This document shows positions 26,158-39,000 of a stretch of DNA of 64,000 nt, piece after piece (position 1 is the stretch's first letter; each line of letters starts with the position of its first letter). Source of the DNA: Albula goreensis (taxonomy: Eukaryota > Chordata > Actinopteri > Albuliformes > Albulidae); the NCBI GenBank assembly GCA_022829145.1, contig CM040743.1, forward strand, positions 30,493,646 to 30,557,645, given 5' to 3'. Under the pieces are notes generated by a model. That model was not told where the DNA came from and searched no databases. It saw only the letters and a program-made list of their open reading frames with translations. The translations under genes were made by a program, and so were the position numbers.

Positions 26158-29100
26158 TATGTGAATTGGTGTACTGCTTCTGCAACCAGTGTTAAGTGAA
26201 CTTCTTCTTCTGTGGAGTTAAACCATGGACCTTTCCAAGGAAGTGCAGCCAGACCGAGTGATGGTAGATTGAGATGGCCCCAAAAATGGATGGAGTTTCT
26301 AGTAACTCAATGATCTGAACCAATTGTTTTGTTTTCTAGAATGACAAAACAGAAAGGGGTAGGGTTTTAGAAATTCCACAACTAAAACTCTTGGAAGTGC
26401 TAGAGATCATTACTCTCTGAAATTTTTGAAAGGGTTTTTACTCTAAGAAACTAGTTTGTAAAGTGAGGACATGGAAGGTCTCCATTAAATAGTGATGGAA
26501 TTTTTTAAAGTCCCACCATAGCTGAACTTTTTTTCCTATTTTTACATGAAGAAATGCCAATCTGCTCATAAGAAAGTGATAATATAAAACATTAAGGGAT
26601 TGAGAAATTTAATATGTATTCAGTTGATCCTCCAGTTGAAAAAAGTGTGCATTGTACATGAATAAATACAGTACTAACAGAAATCTGCATTAATAACTTG
26701 ATTCATTTAGATTTTTTTTTTTTTTTGACAAGCCAGGGGTAGAATGTAATTTATTGTTGTCATGACTAGAATGATTTAAAAGACCCATTTGCAATATTTT
26801 TGTCTGGCTTGTATCTGCTTGCATTGCACTTGCATTATGCCAAGAATTCATATTCCACATACTTTGATTTGTGGAGTGACAATGGTGTCATAAACATCTT
26901 GGTATGGCAGGTGACATAAGGTTTAGTGCAGTTAGTTTTACAAGTTTCATAAGCTGTTGTCATCCATCTTTTATCTAGCTCTTTTCCTTGGGGAAATAAG
27001 AACTTTGGAAAATCATGCACATCTTATTTGCATTGGTAAAGCCAGGATGTTCCACAATGTCTGTGAGCAAAATAATTAAGTTATTTAAAGATTTAATTTG
27101 ACATCTTTTAATTAACAAAAATAACTGGTTGACAGGTACTGTCCTGTAAATGTTGCTTACAATAAAGCTTTAGTTAAAAAGGATTTTCAAGTACATTAGT
27201 AAGTTCCCAGGAGTTTTTGTGAGTGGTGATGAAACTACACATTGAACAATGTCCCATACTTAAGGTATAATGTTTGATTTTATTTGTTTGTCTTTCTGGA
27301 ATAAGGTTTCATGCTCTGCCAGTGATTGAAAAATAAGACAGGCCTTCAAAGGATGGTATGTGCTATTGCATACATTTTCAATGGGAAATCGTGGTAGATG
27401 TCTCTCTGGCTCCACTAGACTGGAGGAGAGCCTGCATAGTGAGCTTAAAGGAACTTGTAAACCACAGGATGCTGAAACATATCTGTCCTGGGCTCTCAAA
27501 AACTAGAAATCTCATCTGTATTCTGGAACCACAATCCAGAGCAGGCTGTGTTTTAATGGGCTTCTGCAGCATCTTTCTGTAAAACAAATACAGACCTGTG
27601 TGGCATTCCTCTTTAGAAAACTGTAGAGAACACCCATTGGTTTCAGTCCAGATACCTTAACAATCCTGTTTGGTGTTCTCTCAGAAAATGTAAAATTGAC
27701 CATTTTGGAGATGGACACTTTTGCGCTTACTACTATTTTAACTAGACAACTTACTCTGCTAAACTGGAAGTCAGCCTACCCCCCAACCCCCCAATTTACT
27801 GCCATTAGGTATGGGGATGTCTTACACAGCCTCAAATTAGAAAACATTAAATTCTCCTCTAGACAGGAGCCTGCACTTTTCACTAGAGCCTGGAACCCAT
27901 TCTTAGAGCACTTTAAGGAGACAAATATTTCACTACTATACATTAATATCTTTTTGAGTTCACTTGTTCACTTGCATTGCTTTGTGTCTGTGCCTACCTT
28001 TAGCTTTCTGTCATGTGTGGGTATTAATTTATTTTTTTGCTGGAATTAATTTGCATGGTGATATTCTGTTCATACCATAACTCTTGTGTTTATGTACCCT
28101 GAGATATATCACTGTGTTGTAACCATTTTTCAAATAGGTTACAACACCCATTGGTTTCAGTTTTACTTTCCCCATCATGTCATGTTGTGGAGTTGCCCAG
28201 CAACTTGTTTCTGGGTTTTTGTATTCCCTGTGTAAACCTGCAGGTGCACTGTGTTACTGTGTTACCCGATCATTAATGGTGCAATACAAACGGCGATCTC
28301 ATTCAGCTGTGACTTTTCATAAATCAATAAACACTTCTGTCAATAATCCAGTACATTCATTAGAACTTGAATGGGTGACTTGTACAGTAAGAGAACAATT
28401 AACTATTCACAAATGGAATGTGGTTGCAGTTAGTCTGTAGTAAATAATGTTAAGGTACAGGGTAGTTTTTATTTTTTATTTATTTTATTTTTTTTTTAGT
28501 AAAAATACATTTCTAAGATTTCATTCAACAAAATACCACTGGAAAGGAGAAGAAGCAAACTGAAAAATTCAGCCAATATCACAGAGATGAAGCAGAAAAA
28601 TATACAGTGAAAAGGCTGAGGAAGAAGTAGAGGAAAGGGAACGATTAATGCATGAAGGAGAAGGAGGAATAAGGGAACGTGTCAGAGGTGATCTTGTATC
28701 CTTGCTGAAATGTAGACATCAAATAATTGCTGAATTTTCTTTGAAGGAAAAGATACAGAAACGAAAGACATAACTGAAGAGAACAATTAAAGAGGATTAC
28801 TTTGCTTGAACGGAGAGAATAGTGTGCAGAGGGAGAGTCTCTCAAAATGTGGTACGATATGTGTTCCAATACTTAATCATATATAGTTGCATTGTGCATT
28901 CTAGTGATCATTTCCATATCATATGCCATTTTGGCTAAATTTATAAATTCTTAAGACATATGAGCTCACATCTGGTTAAAGCAATGCGTGTTTGGATCAT
29001 GAGGGCTTGATGGAGGGCAGGTTTTAGCCTAAGGTTCAGGTTTTCAGCCTTTGCATTCTGTGGCTACCTTGGCAGTTCGCAGCATGATTCATGGTGGTGT

Positions 29101-29704
29101 CGACATAGATCGCAATCATAGTCACAGCATCGGTGCACGTTTTAATTGGAATGTGTAAAATCCATCCAGTTATCACTCAAAGTAACTCTCCACAATAAAA
29201 TCCTGTAGTTTACAATGATGTGTTTCTTTAGTCTTGCTAGAAGAGGGTTACTCCAGTGACTTCCAGGAACCACCATTCCAAGAGTGATTCATGAAGGAGA
29301 AATGAGGATAAAATGATGGGAATGCAATCAGAGGATGTGCGAGAGAAGCACTTCTATCCCAGATGAACTGTGCGGTTCAAATAACTATCAGATTGTCTTT
29401 GAAGGGAAGTAAAATAACAGGAAACAAAGGTAGGACTGAAATAAACACTGTTGAAAGTGTCTCGGAACAACAATTTTATGTTTTAAAACACAAAGTAGTG
29501 TGAAAAACAACTCAAAATCCTGCATCTCAGCAGACGTTGCATACAAACACAATTTGAGTGTTTCAACTCAAGCACGGGCCCCAAACACTATAAAATGGGA
29601 TGTTCCCATTTTATGTAACATTTCAGGAGTGAAACAATTACATATTCTCCTCAGCTTTGAGAAGATGGTTGAATCTTCATAGGACTGAGCTGAACAATCG
29701 CAGG
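26156..29704. other. AT-rich sequence, no gene seen
   Basis: Many short frames on both strands (27,260-28,440 is densest) with no recognisable domain. AATAAA occurs at 28,327 in a sequence ending CAATAAACACTTCTG that could be an old retroelement end. The family could not be named. A T-rich tract lies at 28,465-28,498. Confidence 0.4.
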
Positions 29705-29745
29705 GACAGACAGACAGACAAACAAACATACACACACACACATCT
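29705..29745. repeat. GACA/AACA/CA simple repeat
   Basis: GACAGACAGACAGACAAAC passes into AACATA and then (CA)n. It directly adjoins the 3' side of the minus-strand SINE relic and may be its expanded tail. Confidence 0.85.
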
Positions 29746-29754
29746 ATGGCCAGT

Positions 29755-29905
29755 TTGACAACGCCAAAACTATATCCAGAGAAAGCCCACAAGATTAGAG
29801 AACATGCAAATGCCACCCATTCGGGGCCCAGAAAAGGCACAGCCATGGTGTGGCTTGAACCTGCCAACTTTTTACTGGGCAGACACAGTGTTAACCACTG
29901 TTCTC
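29755..29905 (-). mobile_element. tRNA-derived SINE relic (minus strand)
   Basis: On the minus strand an A-box-like segment (CAGTGGTTAACACTGTGTCTG) is followed about 25 bp later by a B-box GGTTCAAGCC, then a body containing TTTGCATGTTCTC and GGGCTTTCTCTGG. This order matches a very common fish repeat whose tRNA-like head (GTGGTTAGCACTG ... GGTTCGAATCC) leads into a TTTGCATGTTCTCCC body. The simple repeat at 29,705-29,745 follows at its 3' side. Pol III activity is inferred only from the box sequences; several positions have decayed. The 136-codon minus-strand frame across this region (29,568-29,978) is not considered a gene. Confidence 0.65.
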
Positions 29906-30049
29906 CTTGGAAACCTATGTCCCCAACATAATTCCATTTGTTGTAATCTGACAACAGCAACTGTTCCGACACCAACATAACTTAGACATTTCATGAATGA
30001 ATGAAGGATTTTTGCAGGCTGTCATCCAATCACTTGGTACAGCCAAGAC

Positions 30050-30227
30050 CGGGGGTGTCAAACAAGTGTTTGTAGGTTTTTGTTGTATCGTTTCAATCAG
30101 CAGCTGTTACAGCCCTCGGAAACTAGATGAATCGACTCTGTAGCCTATCGCTGATTTAAATGAATTAAGTGCTGAAACCAAAAAACAGCAGATACTGAAG
30201 CTCTCCAGAACCTGAGTTTGACACCAC
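30050..30227. mobile_element. Palindromic MITE (hAT-type)
   Basis: The ends form an inverted repeat, GGTGTCAAAC at 30,054-30,063 and GTTTGACACC at 30,216-30,225. The interior is also partly symmetrical (TTTTTGTTGTATCGTTTCAATCAGCAG on the left mirrors GTGCTGAAACCAAAAAACAGCAG on the right, written here in part). This architecture and the GGTGTCAAAC end are typical of short non-autonomous hAT-like elements in fish. It has no coding capacity. A target duplication is not obvious by eye. Confidence 0.65.
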
Positions 30228-31949
30228 TGACTAAGACCCAAGATGCATCAGAGAACTTTTCACCAATAGGAATCTCTGTCATGCAAATATGCATAAACAT
30301 AGGGCGTGGCTTAGGGCTTGGCCAAATTAAGATCGTTTTTCTAAAATATGACAGCATGTACTTTCCACCAATTAATGAAATTTACAACATAAAATATGAT
30401 TAAGCCAATTAATCCAGGTAATTCAATTAAATAAAGCTTGAAACAGTCTGATTGCGGCATGCAGTTGCAAAAAATGGTAACAAATTGATTATTGGTATAT
30501 TACCTGTGATCCTTATGAATAATAGGAGTTATTGTGAGAGTGGGTACATCAGGTAATTCAAGTGACTTCATCACCTTTGAATAGCTTTAATAACCAAGCT
30601 GCTATTAATTACCAGGTAATAGAAGTGAATGCTCAACTGTTATAAAGTGAATGAATAATCTTAATTTGCTATCTCAAAAAATAACATACACAGGGGTCTC
30701 CAAGGCTAAGTTTGAAAACCACGAGTGAACGAATCTGCTGTGTATAACCTACAGCCAACCTTTATCCATTAATATGAAAATAGGAAAAATATTAAATGAA
30801 TTCTAAACAACACATGTTCTGATTGTGTATGCAATGGTGAGGTTGTACAATGTACGTACTTCCAGAAATATTATTGGTGGATTTAGCACAGGATAACAGT
30901 TTTTGAGACACAAACAAGTACATCATACAACATGGCCTATCTGATTTTTTTTAATCAGCCAAAAATATACTGCATAGTTTTGCATATTCTTCCTGAAAAA
31001 TATGCCAATTATAAAGAAACGGTGAAAGAGCATAGATGTGTGGTGGTTCACAGACATAGAGCTGTGAAATATTTTTTCTGTATTGGCAGAGGTTTGTATC
31101 CGTGAATTGTGAAGGTATAGGCAGTACACAGTGTTAGAAGACCTATCCTATAGGTGGTGAATACACTAACACATGGGCAGTTGGGTCTTGATGTAAGTCC
31201 TGGTAATTCGAAAGGTTTCATTTATATTTCCTGCTGGTCCCCAACTAAAAACCTGCTGAAACTAGCCTGGTAAAATTCATGTCTTTGTGTTTAAAAAATA
31301 AATCTTTCATGAGTGCATAAAAAAAAAAACATTTTCTATCACTTTTCAAGCCTACAGGTTTGTTTCTGTCTAAAATGTTTCCAATAAGTCTGAGATTACT
31401 TATTTCAAATTTTCAAATCTGTAGGTAATTGAGATAAATGAAGTCGTTGATGTAATCGTGATCAGGCCTAGTGTATAAGAATTACTTTTATACTGAGACA
31501 AAGAAGTGATAATTCTCATGTAGAGATCTTCTGTAACACTTCTGGGCATGTTTTTCTGTCTGATATGCTTAGCCACACAAGGCAGAGAAAAGATAATAGA
31601 GAGTACCAAGTCTCACAACATTTCAAACACATTAAAACTACTGCTGGAATAGAGAATGTGTCATTTTCGAATGAGGAATTTCAACGTTTCATCATACACC
31701 TCTCGTGTAGACATCACAAAACTACCACTCTCGCATCTATTAGAGAATAATTGAAATTCTAAACTGAGGAAGAAACAATACTGAATGAATAAGAAAGATG
31801 CGTGTCTGATTTTATTTCCATCTTTCGCATTCATTTTAGTTGGACCATACAGTTGGATCTACACATGCAATGGCATGGGAAGTGGTTTTCTAACCTCGTT
31901 AGACTACTTCAATGTCTCAAAATATTCTGCAGACTAAGTGTTTGGTTGA
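30228..31949. other. AT-rich sequence, no gene seen
   Basis: A short segment near 30,690-30,730 (GGGGTCTCCAA ... GTTTGAAAACC) resembles the edge of another non-autonomous DNA element but cannot be completed. Otherwise nothing recognisable. Confidence 0.4.
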
Positions 31950-32798
31950 CAAGAAGCTGGGCCTCCTCAGCACCCGAAAATAAATAACAAAACCCAAAAG
32001 AAACCCAGGCAGAGACTGCCACTACTCCAGTGCCCAGGAACCGCCGCGGCCGCACGCTGATGGGCTCACACTTCGCTGGCTCCACCAAGCTTGGAACGGG
32101 GAAGGCTAAAGAGGAGAAGAAGGCACATCACTAGATCAACCCTCTGTGGACTGGGCAGAACAGGGTCACACGCCCGCGTGTTGTTGTAATTTGCAGTTCA
32201 CGTCCCTCTCACCACTGGGGCTACGCCCCCGCTCACCAGCTCCGCTGCCCATTGCCTTCTCCCCTCACTCGTGCTGGACCCTGCCAACTCCTCAGTCCCT
32301 TTCCTCAGTCAGCCGCTGACACGGTCCCAGACGTGCAGTCCCTACCTCCACTCTCGCCACACGCAAACCTTAAAAGAAATCCCCCCGTGAAATTCCTCCC
32401 AAAAGAAATAATTAAACCAAAAGAAAAGAATGAAACCAACAACGAAAATGACAGGAAAAACTTCAGAAAGCATAAATTATGAAAACATAAAAGAATGAAA
32501 GAAAGAAAGAGAAAGAAAGAAAACGAAATGAGAAATTCCAAATAATCAAAATAACCCCGTCTAAAATCCCAAAACATAAAGCCAGTTCCCACTAGATTGC
32601 CATAACCCAGACTGCCTCATCCCTCTCTCTTTTATCCTGTTTCCCTGTGCGGAGAGAACAAGAGACAGCTTTGCTAGATTACCAATCGGGCGAAGCAATG
32701 TAGACAAACCACCCCGATCCACATAGCACACGAGTGCCCCCAATCACCAATAAAGAAAACTTACCAAATCGACATCTTGTCAGACTCACCTCCTGACA
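31950..32798 (-). mobile_element. LTR-like repeat, family copy 4 (minus strand, 3'-truncated)
   Basis: On the minus strand it begins TGTCAGGAGGTGAGTCTGACA at 32,798 and runs through GGTGATTGGGGG, GTGGATCGGGGTGG, CACAGGGAAACAGG and a TATA-like GGATAAAAGAGAG near 32,630. It then passes a T-rich block and GC-rich sequence to the family landmark GCTGAGGAGGCCCAGC at about 31,957-31,972, where homology stops. It corresponds to the first two thirds of copy 5. The segment 32,040-32,350 is unusually CpG-rich for this window and contains a GCGGCCGC site. A purine-rich (GAAA)n tract sits inside it. The 95-codon Phe/Leu-rich minus-strand frame here reads the simple repeat and is not called a gene. Confidence 0.6.
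32490..32526. repeat. (GAAA)n purine tract
   Basis: GAAA units with minor interruptions, inside LTR-like copy 4. The corresponding position of other copies is merely T-rich on the element's own strand, so this looks like local expansion. Confidence 0.85.
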
Positions 32799-32799
32799 T

Positions 32800-35700
32800 G
32801 TACAAATACACCAAATATTGTGTCCCCAAACTCCAAATGAGGAGTGTTAAAATACACCAGGAATTGTGTTAAGATATTCTCAATTTAGTGTAATAAGACA
32901 CCTAAAGAGAAGTGTTTCCAAATCCATAACACGGTGTATCAAGGCACTGTGGCTGTGTTTGAAGCCACCCATTTAATGAAGGTTTGGAAACTTTCATGAA
33001 CAAGAGTATACAAAAATTTGAGGTATTAAGACTTTTATTGATTTGATTTTTGATTCTCTTTAGTGCACTTTGGAGTTTCAATGTACCAAATGAGTTTTGT
33101 GCAGTGAAACACCAGCTAGTGTTTCAAATCACTTCAATGTTAAGTGACTTCAACAGAATTCAAAACGTGATGGCCAATGTGCTGATGCTCTTCTACTTTT
33201 TTCAACTCACCAAAAAAATTGTGTTTGGAAACCTTTAGCCTAAAAGCATAGTTGCCATTTAGTTCAGTGTATCAAGACACTTTCTTTTTACAGCGTAGTA
33301 AACTGTGTCATACCACACAGACAGAGGATGACCGATGTTTATTATGAGCGAAAGAGATTTCCTTTGTGAACAACAGCCCTGATACATGTTACCGGCAAGG
33401 ACAACAAAGAGTCCCACAAAGGGAGCAGTTCCCAAAACTGTCCCAAAAAACTACTGGAGAAGAACGTGGAGAGCCACAGGTTATTTAAGACTGAAGATTG
33501 TGATGTGTGTTTTAAGCTGATTATATATTCAGTTTACACTTAAATTATATTAATATACTTCCATGTAATCAGAAGTAGGTCCTACATGGCCCTGAAGACA
33601 GGGTGGTCTGCATGCAGTTGATGTTTGGTTTGCAAATATCACACACATTTGATATGAATATCAGAGATGAGATGGTTTGGGACAAGTGCTTAATTCTTAA
33701 TTTATGTTTCCAACCTAATCTTGAGAGGGACCTAATTTTACCTTTAGTGACCTAATCTTCACTTAAAGGCAATGGTAGACTTTTAAAAATATAAATCTAG
33801 TGAAAAATATATAGCAACAAAGAAAGTGAGTTCTAAAATAGTGGAACGACATTAAGGATGCCATTGCTGGAGATCGTTAGCAGGTAATAAATGATTTTCT
33901 CATACAAACATACAGTAGGATACAGTTAGTATATGCAATGATATACTAAGACAATGCTTTTAACATAAACATGAACATTTCTCAAGCTACACAATTCTGA
34001 GTTTTGAGAGACACACATGCAAACATAAAGGTTCAGCTTTTTTATATTTGTGTGGATGTGCACATCATGTTTTAAGAGAGGTCTTTCTTTTCTTGGATTT
34101 GCACAGTGTTTTAAAATCTTTTTTTTTGCACTGCAGGGACTTATGGCATATTTCCTACTTTTTAATTAAAGTCGCCCATGTCTTGTAGCTCTAAATAGGG
34201 TTTCATAAATAAAAAAATGCTAAGTAATGTAAACTCTGTGCAGATCCATATATTGAACATGTGTCGTCGGGATTAGCCGATTTAATTATATTCAGCACAA
34301 ACTGCAAAATGAGAATACATGGTGTACAGTAGTTCTGCATCTGAGAATGTGCACAATAGTTCACTCCTAGGAAATCAGTATTATAATCAAAATTAACATG
34401 TTTCTCTGGATTCCACAAATACACTCAAAAAAAGGCCACTGCTCAGAAGTTTATCATATGTTTTTGAGAATATGAGAAACCTACTCTCAGTAAAACAACA
34501 GGCTAATCTGAATTTGGTTCTGGATTGTATTTGCTTCCATGAAAAAAGCAGACCCTATGGAACCATGCTGTCCGTTATAAACAGTGTTGCAGCTGCCTTC
34601 CATTCTGTTTTAAACAGTGCAGGAACTGTCAGAAACACCTTCTGCAGCTGCGGCGAGATGCCAGGGCCAATCACAGTAGCAATGGATCCCCTGCGAGTGA
34701 GTTTATTCCAACCTGAGAATCTGAGATTGGTTTTCGCAGAGTAATACTGTATATAAATGTGTCTGAGACCTTAAATGTTTGCCAAAAAACTAATTAGATG
34801 TTGTATGAGTATTTATAATGAAATCTGTGCACATTCATAGTTGATGAGGCCAGATTGACCTGTCTAAAAGTTTAATTGCTTAAGGTTTCTTATAAACATG
34901 CTGCTTGGGTGAGTTGACTCGTCAGTAAGAACTGAGGCTAAAAGGGGTCAAAAATTTTAAGTTTAGACAGATTTTTTTTCTTTTCAAATGTAAGAGAAAA
35001 CAGGAAATTGTTACATTCATCTTTCTGCATTCCTTCTTCTAAACACACACACACACACACAAAATTTAGTTTTTACAGGAAATATGGGATCCAGCTAACC
35101 TTACTCGATTTGTCCTTGCCTCACCTATAAAGGGTGATAAAGAATTTATTTATATTTTGACACGTATGACAGGAAACTCCACCCACACACAGGGAAGGAG
35201 AGGCAAAAAGGGTCCTGGCAGGGTGCCCATAACTAACATTCACCCTGCAGTAACATCTGCGTATTATCAGAGGTTGAACAAATGAGCGATATGATCAGAG
35301 GGATGACAGACCAGGAGGTCCTGAAACACGTTCCTAATTTTAGCATGTTCCTAAACCTTGAACAGAACAGTGAAGTAGAGGAGGACATTTATAAAAACGT
35401 GGACAATCTTGATATAATTTCTTATTTTTGATGATATATTGTCAACTCAGAAGGACATTTTTTTTTCTCACAGCCATCAACTCCCAGAGAGATATTAATG
35501 CAAAAATGCCTGTTAGAATGGTCCTTATCCCTCCAGTATTCCCAGGAAACAAAATCAGCTGCAAGCATGAAGACCTTGCCAGGTCTTAGTAGGATGACAG
35601 TGACTCATGTAATAGATATAAAGTCTGCTCTTGAACTTGTTGCTCTGCTTTTGCTCTGATTCAATTCAGAAAATAGTTCTAAGGAATGACTAACCAAGAG

Positions 35701-36002
35701 GGGAGGGTGTTTTGTGTGGGGGGAGCTGGTAAAAGCCAATCTACATGCTTATTTGAAGCTTTTTAGCGTAATGGTTTTTTGGTCTAATGACTTTGTAGCC
35801 AGTCTGTGGTATGCACGGCCATATTTTGGTCCACCATAACTCTGGAGACTATCTGACACAATTCTCCAATGATAATCAGGGTAGTTTGTCAGTATGTTGT
35901 CTTTATTTATTGTTACAAGTTGTCTACGACATACATAAAACTTTTATTATTGAGTCACATGGTGTTCTGGTCCAAGTAGCGAAACATTGCAGATAAGGTG
36001 AT
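32800..36002. other. AT-rich sequence, no gene seen
   Basis: Contains a short (AC)n run at about 35,044-35,061 and AT-rich unique sequence. The 90-codon plus-strand frame at 34,472-34,744 has no recognisable domain. No exon or RNA gene can be supported. Confidence 0.45.
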
Positions 36003-36004
36003 AT

Positions 36005-36060
<56 letters not shown>
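36005..36060. repeat. (GT)n microsatellite
   Basis: About 28 GT units, uninterrupted, between GATATGG and ATGATAGAG. Confidence 0.97.
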
Positions 36061-36063
<3 letters not shown>

Positions 36064-39000
36064 ATAGAGTGGGAGAGGTTTCACAGAAGGACGTTTTTAT
36101 AGGAATCAATATGGTGTACGTTGAAGAAAGCCTTCTCTCTGTATTCATTGAAATGTGCCAGGCCAGTGGAGATGATCTTTACACAGGACCATGATAAAAA
36201 CCTTGGTTAGTCAACCTGTTTGTCTGCTTGGTTTGTGGAAGATACCATGGTACTCTTTTGTACATATTTCAAACATGCTGTTAGATCTAATCCCATTTGG
36301 AACACATTACATTGTAACTCACATTTTGGGGTCTATGGGACTGGGTTGGAACATCAGTATGGCAGTCTAGTCTAGTCTTTGTCTAGTACTTGTCGCAATA
36401 CATTGAAAAAGACTTCTTGTCTAGAAAATGCTTAAATGAAAAATGAATGAAATATTCTTTGATAGTCACTGAGTTCCACTAAACATTGATCAATATTGAT
36501 TATCATTTTTAGCTATTTCAGAGTAATTAAACATGGATCAGGGCATGGAACATTTTGCTCTTCCTGACAGCTGAGCATAACAGAAGTGTTAAATCTTGTG
36601 TCTTGCAAGCACTCAAACATGTTAACTCCGGTTAATTAAACGATTCATTTGAATAACATGAGGCACCCACTGTGATTACTTGGACTGAGTATGATGATAC
36701 TGATCTCATTTTTCTTTTAGTATCATTACAGTTAATATATCGGGTTTAACTTCGACCTTACAACATAATCTCCTGCAACAGTGAAAGATCTTTCTTTTTA
36801 ATATGTGGTTGATAGAATGACAACATAACCAATACCAATTTTGCTTCATGGATGAGTCTTGGGGGACAGTAAACAGAATCCACATGCATTGTGGCTTTTC
36901 ACAATCTGAAAGCAATATATTTACAAATTATAAACAATTTTGCTGACTAATCTATGCAACCGTGCAATCATACTTTGCCTTGAGAAGGGAGGGAATATGG
37001 TACCAGGATATGACACAGAAGTAAGAAAGAGCATATCATATTGTATTACAGTACAACAGTACAGTACAATTAGTAGATGACACCACACTTATATTACAGT
37101 AGATTGATTTTTCAGTTTTTAGAGTATACTGTGAGAGGTTGAGAAGCCAGCTGCCTGGCTCAGGGAGGTGTCATTCATAAATTTGATGTTAGCGATGGTT
37201 TCCAGAGCAACATTAGAGGAAAAACTGGAATTTTTGTCAAAGGCATACCAATGCCAAACTGAAATTTGGCAGGAAGACAAGACGCTTCTTCTTCACTTCC
37301 TGAAAGCAAATTATGACAGCTTGCAGACAGCTCATACACAAGTAATTTGCTCTACTGTAAGTGTCTTTAACCAGAAGAATGAGTATGCGTTAGATTCCGC
37401 CTTAAATTATAGTGTTTGGCAAGCTCATTTTGGCGATCTAACACACAACTGTGTAACTGTATTTCGAAATCAAACTTAGGAATAGGACTACTTCAACTGC
37501 AACATACATGAAATCTCCTAGTTCTCATAAACTACTTGCACCCAACTTTTTGTGGTTTAGTTATTCTCTCCTGGTATCCTGTTTTTTGACAACAAACATA
37601 TTTGTTTAATATGTTTAATATTTCTTCAAATGAAAGGAGGTGTGCCTGGTTTCAGCTGTTTTGGTATGTTTAAATAAAATTATTCATTTAAAGTAGATTT
37701 TAATGCAACAGTCAATACACTGCCAGAATTAGGCCTGAATACTGACCTAGCTGAATGTTCTTTTTGGTTCCTTTCTTTTGGTATGTAAAAAAAAAAGAAA
37801 ATAAAAATGGAAGGTATGCACATATAAAACATAATTCTCCCACAATGCCCTCCTACAATATTGAGTCTCCTATTGCATTGCGAATACTGTCATGAACATT
37901 TTGTGCTGAAACCCAGAACATAAACCTACCTTAATTATCTCTACATTAAAACTGGCTTTCCATAACAATGGGGCATTTACATGTATGTTCTAATAGTACA
38001 AGGTGGTTTACTGAAATGGTTAGTTCCTGTCATGTTTTGACAAGGGAAAGAGAATCAGCAGAGACAATTGTATTTGCAGTCACTTTATTCGCAGCCATAC
38101 ACACCCACATCTATTTAACACACAATAACTACACAACAGACAATGGTTCTAATAGAATAAATCATAATTCAACAAACATGATGGATATCTTGAAAAAACA
38201 AAAACAAAAATCATGAAAATTGATTTCTTGAAGTTTTTTTATGTTTACCATTTTTATATTGTTTGCATTGCATTTGAGGATATGTGTTTCTGTTATAAAA
38301 TGTTCCATTCCAACATGCAAAATACATGGCCATTCATAATAGAAACTGTCTGGTTGAATTATTCCCTACTCAGTACTTGCTTACAGCCACAATAACTAGG
38401 CTTATGCAGTACAAGCTGAAATCTCGAACTGCATATGAAAGCTCAAGAATATGACTAAGGTCTATCATCAATTAAAAAAACACACACACACAAGGTCAAG
38501 TTTTGATGTTGTCAGCTATTGCAGTACAACCTGCATGCATCAATATTCTTTATCTATAAAAAATGATTCAAATTTTCCTTTTAAAAATCAGTAAATTATT
38601 TCAAATTCTTAAGAGAACCCCTGCACAGCCCTATGGACATAAGAGCGGAGGAGTTTGATTGTTGCTCAATATATCAGGATGTTATGTAGTTCAGTTTGAG
38701 GCATGCAAAGGATCCCTCATACTCATGGTGTTGCCTGAATATTTACATTTTGTTTGACATATATTGCATATTGTTCAGATCTTATCAGCAAGCATCTTAT
38801 TTCCTTCGGTCTAAAAGGTAAAATTGTATCTAGATGCATGCTTTGAGCACAGCTGGAGTCATATGTGTCTCATTATCTTCTGCTATCTTCTTATGATTAA
38901 ATGGCAGCAAGTCACATTCATCTTTGAATGTAATAATGTACTGAAATCACATGGCACTTTGCACTATCCAGTGGGTTGAAAAGTAATTGATGTATTTTAA

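Noticed and set aside
25855..26199. Frames of 68-114 codons rich in Cys-Val or Thr-His
   Set aside because: Direct translation of the GT microsatellite.
29568..29978. 136-codon minus-strand frame with hydrophobic Cys/Val segment
   Set aside because: Runs through a SINE relic and its CA/GACA tail; no family resemblance.
32305..32592. 95-codon Phe/Leu/Ser-rich minus-strand frame that looks like a transmembrane protein
   Set aside because: Reads the (GAAA)n and T-rich part of LTR-like copy 4.
37168..37479. 103-codon plus-strand frame with plausible amino-acid composition
   Set aside because: No recognisable domain, no promoter or splice context; size is within chance expectation for 64 kb.
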